Source: RH-AL1 sp050013235 (GTDB lineage: Bacteria; Pseudomonadota; Alphaproteobacteria; Rhizobiales; Beijerinckiaceae). Taken from it: a stretch of DNA of 64,000 nt. The translations under genes were made by a program, and so were the position numbers. The stretch lies in assembly GCA_050013235.1 (NCBI GenBank), contig JBEKFQ010000001.1, positions 186,001 to 250,000 on the forward strand, read 5' to 3'. Under the pieces are notes generated by a model. It was given only the letters and a program-made list of their open reading frames with translations, did not search any database and was not told where the DNA came from. This document shows positions 61,526-64,000 of this stretch, one piece after another (within the stretch, counting starts at the first letter, position 1; every line of letters starts with the position of its first letter).

Positions 61526-62542
61526 TCAATAATGCTCTTCGAACCGCTTGGCGAGTTCGTCGATATTTTCCGGCGGCCAGCCGGTGACTTCCATCCCGAG
61601 ATGCAGACCCATCTGGGCCAGCACTTCCTTGATTTCGTTCAAGCTCTTACGGCCGAAATTCGGCGTGCGGAGCATTTCGGCTTCGGTCTTCTGGATGAGA
61701 TCGCCGATATAGACGATATTGTCGTTCTTCAAGCAGTTTGCCGAACGGACCGATAATTCGAGCTCGTCGACCTTCTTGAGCAGAGCCGGGTTGAAAGCCA
61801 GCTCCGGGATCGCCGGGGTGGTCTCTTCGCGGCGCGGCTCTTCGAAATTCACGAAGACATTGAGCTGATCCTGGAGAATGCGCGCGGAGAACGCGATCGC
61901 ATCTTCGGGCGTCAGCGCGCCATTGGTCTCGACCTGCAGGGTGAGCTTGTCGTAATCGAGAATTTGACCCTCGCGGGTGTTCTCGACGCGGTAGCTGACC
62001 TTACGGACGGGAGAATAGAGGCTGTCGATCGGGATCAGGCCAATCGGAGAATCCTCGGACCGGTTGCGATCGGCCGCGACATAGCCCTTGCCGGTGTTGA
62101 CCGTGAATTCCATCCGGATTTCCGCGCCCTCGTCGAGCGTGCAGATCGTGAGATTGGGGTTCAGGATCGAAACATCGCCAACCGTCTGAATATCGCCGGC
62201 GGTGACTTTACCCGGGCCGGTCTTCTTCAAGACCATGCGCTTGGGGCCATCGCCCTGCATCTTGACGGCAATATCCTTGATGTTCAGCACGAGGTCCGTG
62301 ACATCTTCCCGGACGCCGGGGATGGACGAAAATTCGTGCAACACACCATCGATATGCACCGAGGTAATCGCCGCGCCCTGAAGCGACGACAACAAAATGC
62401 GACGGAGCGCATTGCCAAGCGTGAGACCGAAGCCACGCTCGAGCGGCTCGGCGACCACGGTCGCGAAACGCTTGGCATCGTCGCCCGACGACACTTCGAG
62501 CTTATTGGGCTTGATCAGTTCTTGCCAGTTCTTCTGGATCAC
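61526..62542 (-). CDS. rpoA: RNA polymerase alpha subunit
   Basis: 338 residues from GTG (VIQKNWQELIKPNKLEV), with AAAGG 8 bases upstream. N-terminal dimer domain motifs: ERGFGLTLGNALRRILLSSLQGAAIT; C-terminal DNA/activator-contacting domain: SVRSANCLKNDNIVYIGDLIQKTEAEMLRTPNFGRKSLNEIK. The longer frame upstream has no similarity. Between rpsK and rplQ as usual. Confidence 0.97.
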   Translation of the reverse strand: MIQKNWQELIKPNKLEVSSGDDAKRFATVVAEPLERGFGLTLGNALRRILLSSLQGAAITSVHIDGVLHEFSSIPGVREDVTDLVLNIKDIAVKMQGDGPKRMVLKKTGPGKVTAGDIQTVGDVSILNPNLTICTLDEGAEIRMEFTVNTGKGYVAADRNRSEDSPIGLIPIDSLYSPVRKVSYRVENTREGQILDYDKLTLQVETNGALTPEDAIAFSARILQDQLNVFVNFEEPRREETTPAIPELAFNPALLKKVDELELSVRSANCLKNDNIVYIGDLIQKTEAEMLRTPNFGRKSLNEIKEVLAQMGLHLGMEVTGWPPENIDELAKRFEEHY

Positions 62543-62652
62543 GGAACGCACCTTTCGCTGATGCAGACGCGGAAGCCGGATGCTCCCCCGTCGAAAGTGA
62601 TAAACCGCATAGACCGGGCATGGGCCCGGCCAACGAACGCCTCGAGGCCGGA

Positions 62653-63042
62653 TTAAACGCGGCGGCGCTTGCGCGGGCGGCAACCATTGTGCGGAATGGG
62701 CGTCACGTCACGGATCGAGGTCACGGTGAATCCCGAAGCCTGCAACGCGCGCAACGCCGATTCGCGGCCCGAACCAGGGCCGGAGACTTCGACTTCGAGC
62801 GTCCGCATCCCATGCTCGGACGCCTTACGGGCGGCATCTTCCGCCGCCATCTGAGCGGCATAGGGGGTCGACTTACGCGAACCCTTGAAGCCCATGGTTC
62901 CGGCGGACGACCAGGAAATCGTATTTCCCTGCGCGTCGGAAATGGTGATCATCGTATTGTTGAATGTCGAGGAGACATGGGCGACGCCCGAAACAATATT
63001 CTTACGCTCGCGCCTACGGACGCGGGTTGCCTCTTTTGCCAT
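62653..63042 (-). CDS. rpsK: 30S ribosomal protein S11
   Basis: 129 residues, normal length. RKNIVSGVAHVSSTFNNTMITISDAQGN and the C-terminal VTSIRDVTPIPHNGCRPRKRRRV are the family signatures. In operon order it follows rpsM and precedes rpoA. Confidence 0.97.
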   Translation of the reverse strand: MAKEATRVRRRERKNIVSGVAHVSSTFNNTMITISDAQGNTISWSSAGTMGFKGSRKSTPYAAQMAAEDAARKASEHGMRTLEVEVSGPGSGRESALRALQASGFTVTSIRDVTPIPHNGCRPRKRRRV

Positions 63043-63168
63043 CGTCTAAACTGTCCTTCTAACGCGCCCGTCATTCCAGGCGCTCGGGTTATTCGCGGAG
63101 CCAGAAAGGATCCGCCAGTGATTTGAACGCGCGCCGCAAAACCGCGCGCGTTCGAAAATAAGGTCTGA

Positions 63169-63537
63169 TTACTTCTTCTTGCCGGCGATCGGCTTCGCCT
63201 TACCTTTGCGGGTCCGGGCGTTGGTATGGGTGCGCTGACCGCGAACCGGCAACTGCCGCCGATGACGCAGGCCGCGATAGCAGCCCAGATCCATCAGGCG
63301 CTTGATGTTGATCGAGACTTCGCGGCGAAGATCGCCCTCGACCATATAATCACGATCGATCGTCTCACGGATTTGCAGAACTTCGGCGTCAGTCAATTCG
63401 GACACGCGGCGCGCGGCGGGAATTGCAACCTTTTCGCAGATTTCTTCGGCCTTTTTGGGGCCGATCCCATGGATATATTGAAGCGCGATCAGAACGCGCT
63501 TGTTGGTCGGAATGTTGACACCGGCTATACGAGCCAT
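63169..63537 (-). CDS. rpsM: 30S ribosomal protein S13
   Basis: 122 residues from MARIAGVNIPTNKRV at 63537; the frame extends further but no family member is that long. The signature CYRGLRHRRQLPVRGQRTHTNARTRKG is intact. First of the rpsM-rpsK-rpoA-rplQ group in this window, following adk. Confidence 0.97.
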   Translation of the reverse strand: MARIAGVNIPTNKRVLIALQYIHGIGPKKAEEICEKVAIPAARRVSELTDAEVLQIRETIDRDYMVEGDLRREVSINIKRLMDLGCYRGLRHRRQLPVRGQRTHTNARTRKGKAKPIAGKKK

Positions 63538-63786
63538 GATTGACCTCTCCATCTGGAAAGCCCCCGGCTGGGGACCCATGAATTCCGCGTCCGGTGGAGC
63601 CCGGCCCATGCGGAATGAAAGCCAGAAGCGATTCTGGCACCACACCAAAACAAACAACGGCAGCCCCGAAAGAGCCGCCGCTCGTGAATGCTAGGCGAAG
63701 ACGTTGTTGCTAAAGTCTCACTCGGCGCTCGTCAAGAGAAAATCCGGCAATGCAAGTGTTATTTTAGAAAACACCGCCGGAAAAAC

Positions 63787-64000
63787 TCAAGCCGAGGTCT
63801 TCGCCTTGAGGAAAGCATCGATTTGCGCCGACACGTCGTCGATGGGCGCCATCCCGTCGATCACATGCAAGCTTCCGAGCTGGGCATAAAACGCCGCGAC
63901 TGGCGCCGTCATCTCCCGGTAGGCCTCGAGCCGCAACCGGAACGATTCTGGATTGTCGTCGGAGCGCACGGGGTGCCCCGTCGCGATCGTCTGACGCACA
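63787..64000 (-). CDS. adk: Adenylate kinase, C-terminal part
   Basis: The gene runs off the right edge, leaving about 70 C-terminal residues. VRSDDNPESFRLRLEAYREMTAPVAAFY is the conserved segment after the lid domain, with the Arg residues that contact substrate. It ends FLKAKTSA. The place just upstream of rpsM is the standard one in alphaproteobacteria. About 250 bases without a gene separate the two. Confidence 0.9.
   Translation of the reverse strand, partial: VRQTIATGHPVRSDDNPESFRLRLEAYREMTAPVAAFYAQLGSLHVIDGMAPIDDVSAQIDAFLKAKTSA

Overview
The window reads as a chromosome segment of an alphaproteobacterium of the order Hyphomicrobiales (Rhizobiales), most likely Beijerinckiaceae or a close relative. 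The reasons are its high G+C, the classical alphaproteobacterial blocks (nuoABC, eno-ftsB-pdhA-pdhB-pdhC-lpd-lipA, fused ispDF, dusB-ntrB-ntrC, adk-rpsM-rpsK-rpoA-rplQ), a lipoyl domain fused to the E1-beta subunit, and the palindromic intergenic repeats typical of this order. The genus is an inference. No phage, insertion sequence, CRISPR array, rRNA or tRNA gene was seen.

Layout. 1-2 kb: start of a complex I operon on the minus strand, with an unrecognised secreted protein directly after nuoC. 2.4-3.4 kb: a frameshifted SPFH/slipin gene and a small unknown gene. 3.4-8.1 kb: an A+T-richer accessory block that looks like a complete quorum-sensing module. It holds a lux box, a luxI-type synthase, a small ORF, an EctB-like aminotransferase and, convergent to these, an AidH-like AHL lactonase overlapping a luxR-type regulator at an 11-base G tract. 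8.1-14.4 kb: parC, a Cpx-like three-gene envelope-stress set with a frameshifted kinase, and recO. 14.4-20.7 kb: an attenuator-like leader, ilvB-ilvN-ilvC and maeB. 21-26.9 kb: diguanylate cyclase, a tRNA methyltransferase-like gene, polyprenyl synthase and dxs. 27.5-35.5 kb: ppdK, smc and a solitary STAND (NB-ARC) NTPase. 35.7-51.8 kb: ntrC-ntrB-dusB, ispDF-cinA, an amino-acid permease, and the lipoate/pyruvate dehydrogenase/enolase run. 52-60.8 kb: queF, a HAD enzyme, an exported hydrolase, rarA, a BigR/SqrR-like regulator divergent from an AhpD-like gene, an orphan ParA, a chemoreceptor and a DegP-type protease. 60.9-64 kb: end of the ribosomal alpha operon and the C-terminus of adk.

How it works together. 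Most of the window is core metabolism: pyruvate/PEP/malate interconversion (ppdK, maeB, pdh, eno), branched-chain amino acids (ilv), isoprenoids (dxs, ispDF, polyprenyl synthase) and nitrogen control (ntrBC). The notable accessory content is the quorum-sensing module. Synthase, receptor and a probable signal-degrading enzyme sit together. The G tract at the lactonase/luxR junction is placed so that a gain of one base would fuse the two reading frames. Both the synthase and the receptor differ from consensus at a conserved tryptophan, which hints at an unusual signal. The tract and both frameshifts rest on single-base readings and could be sequence errors.
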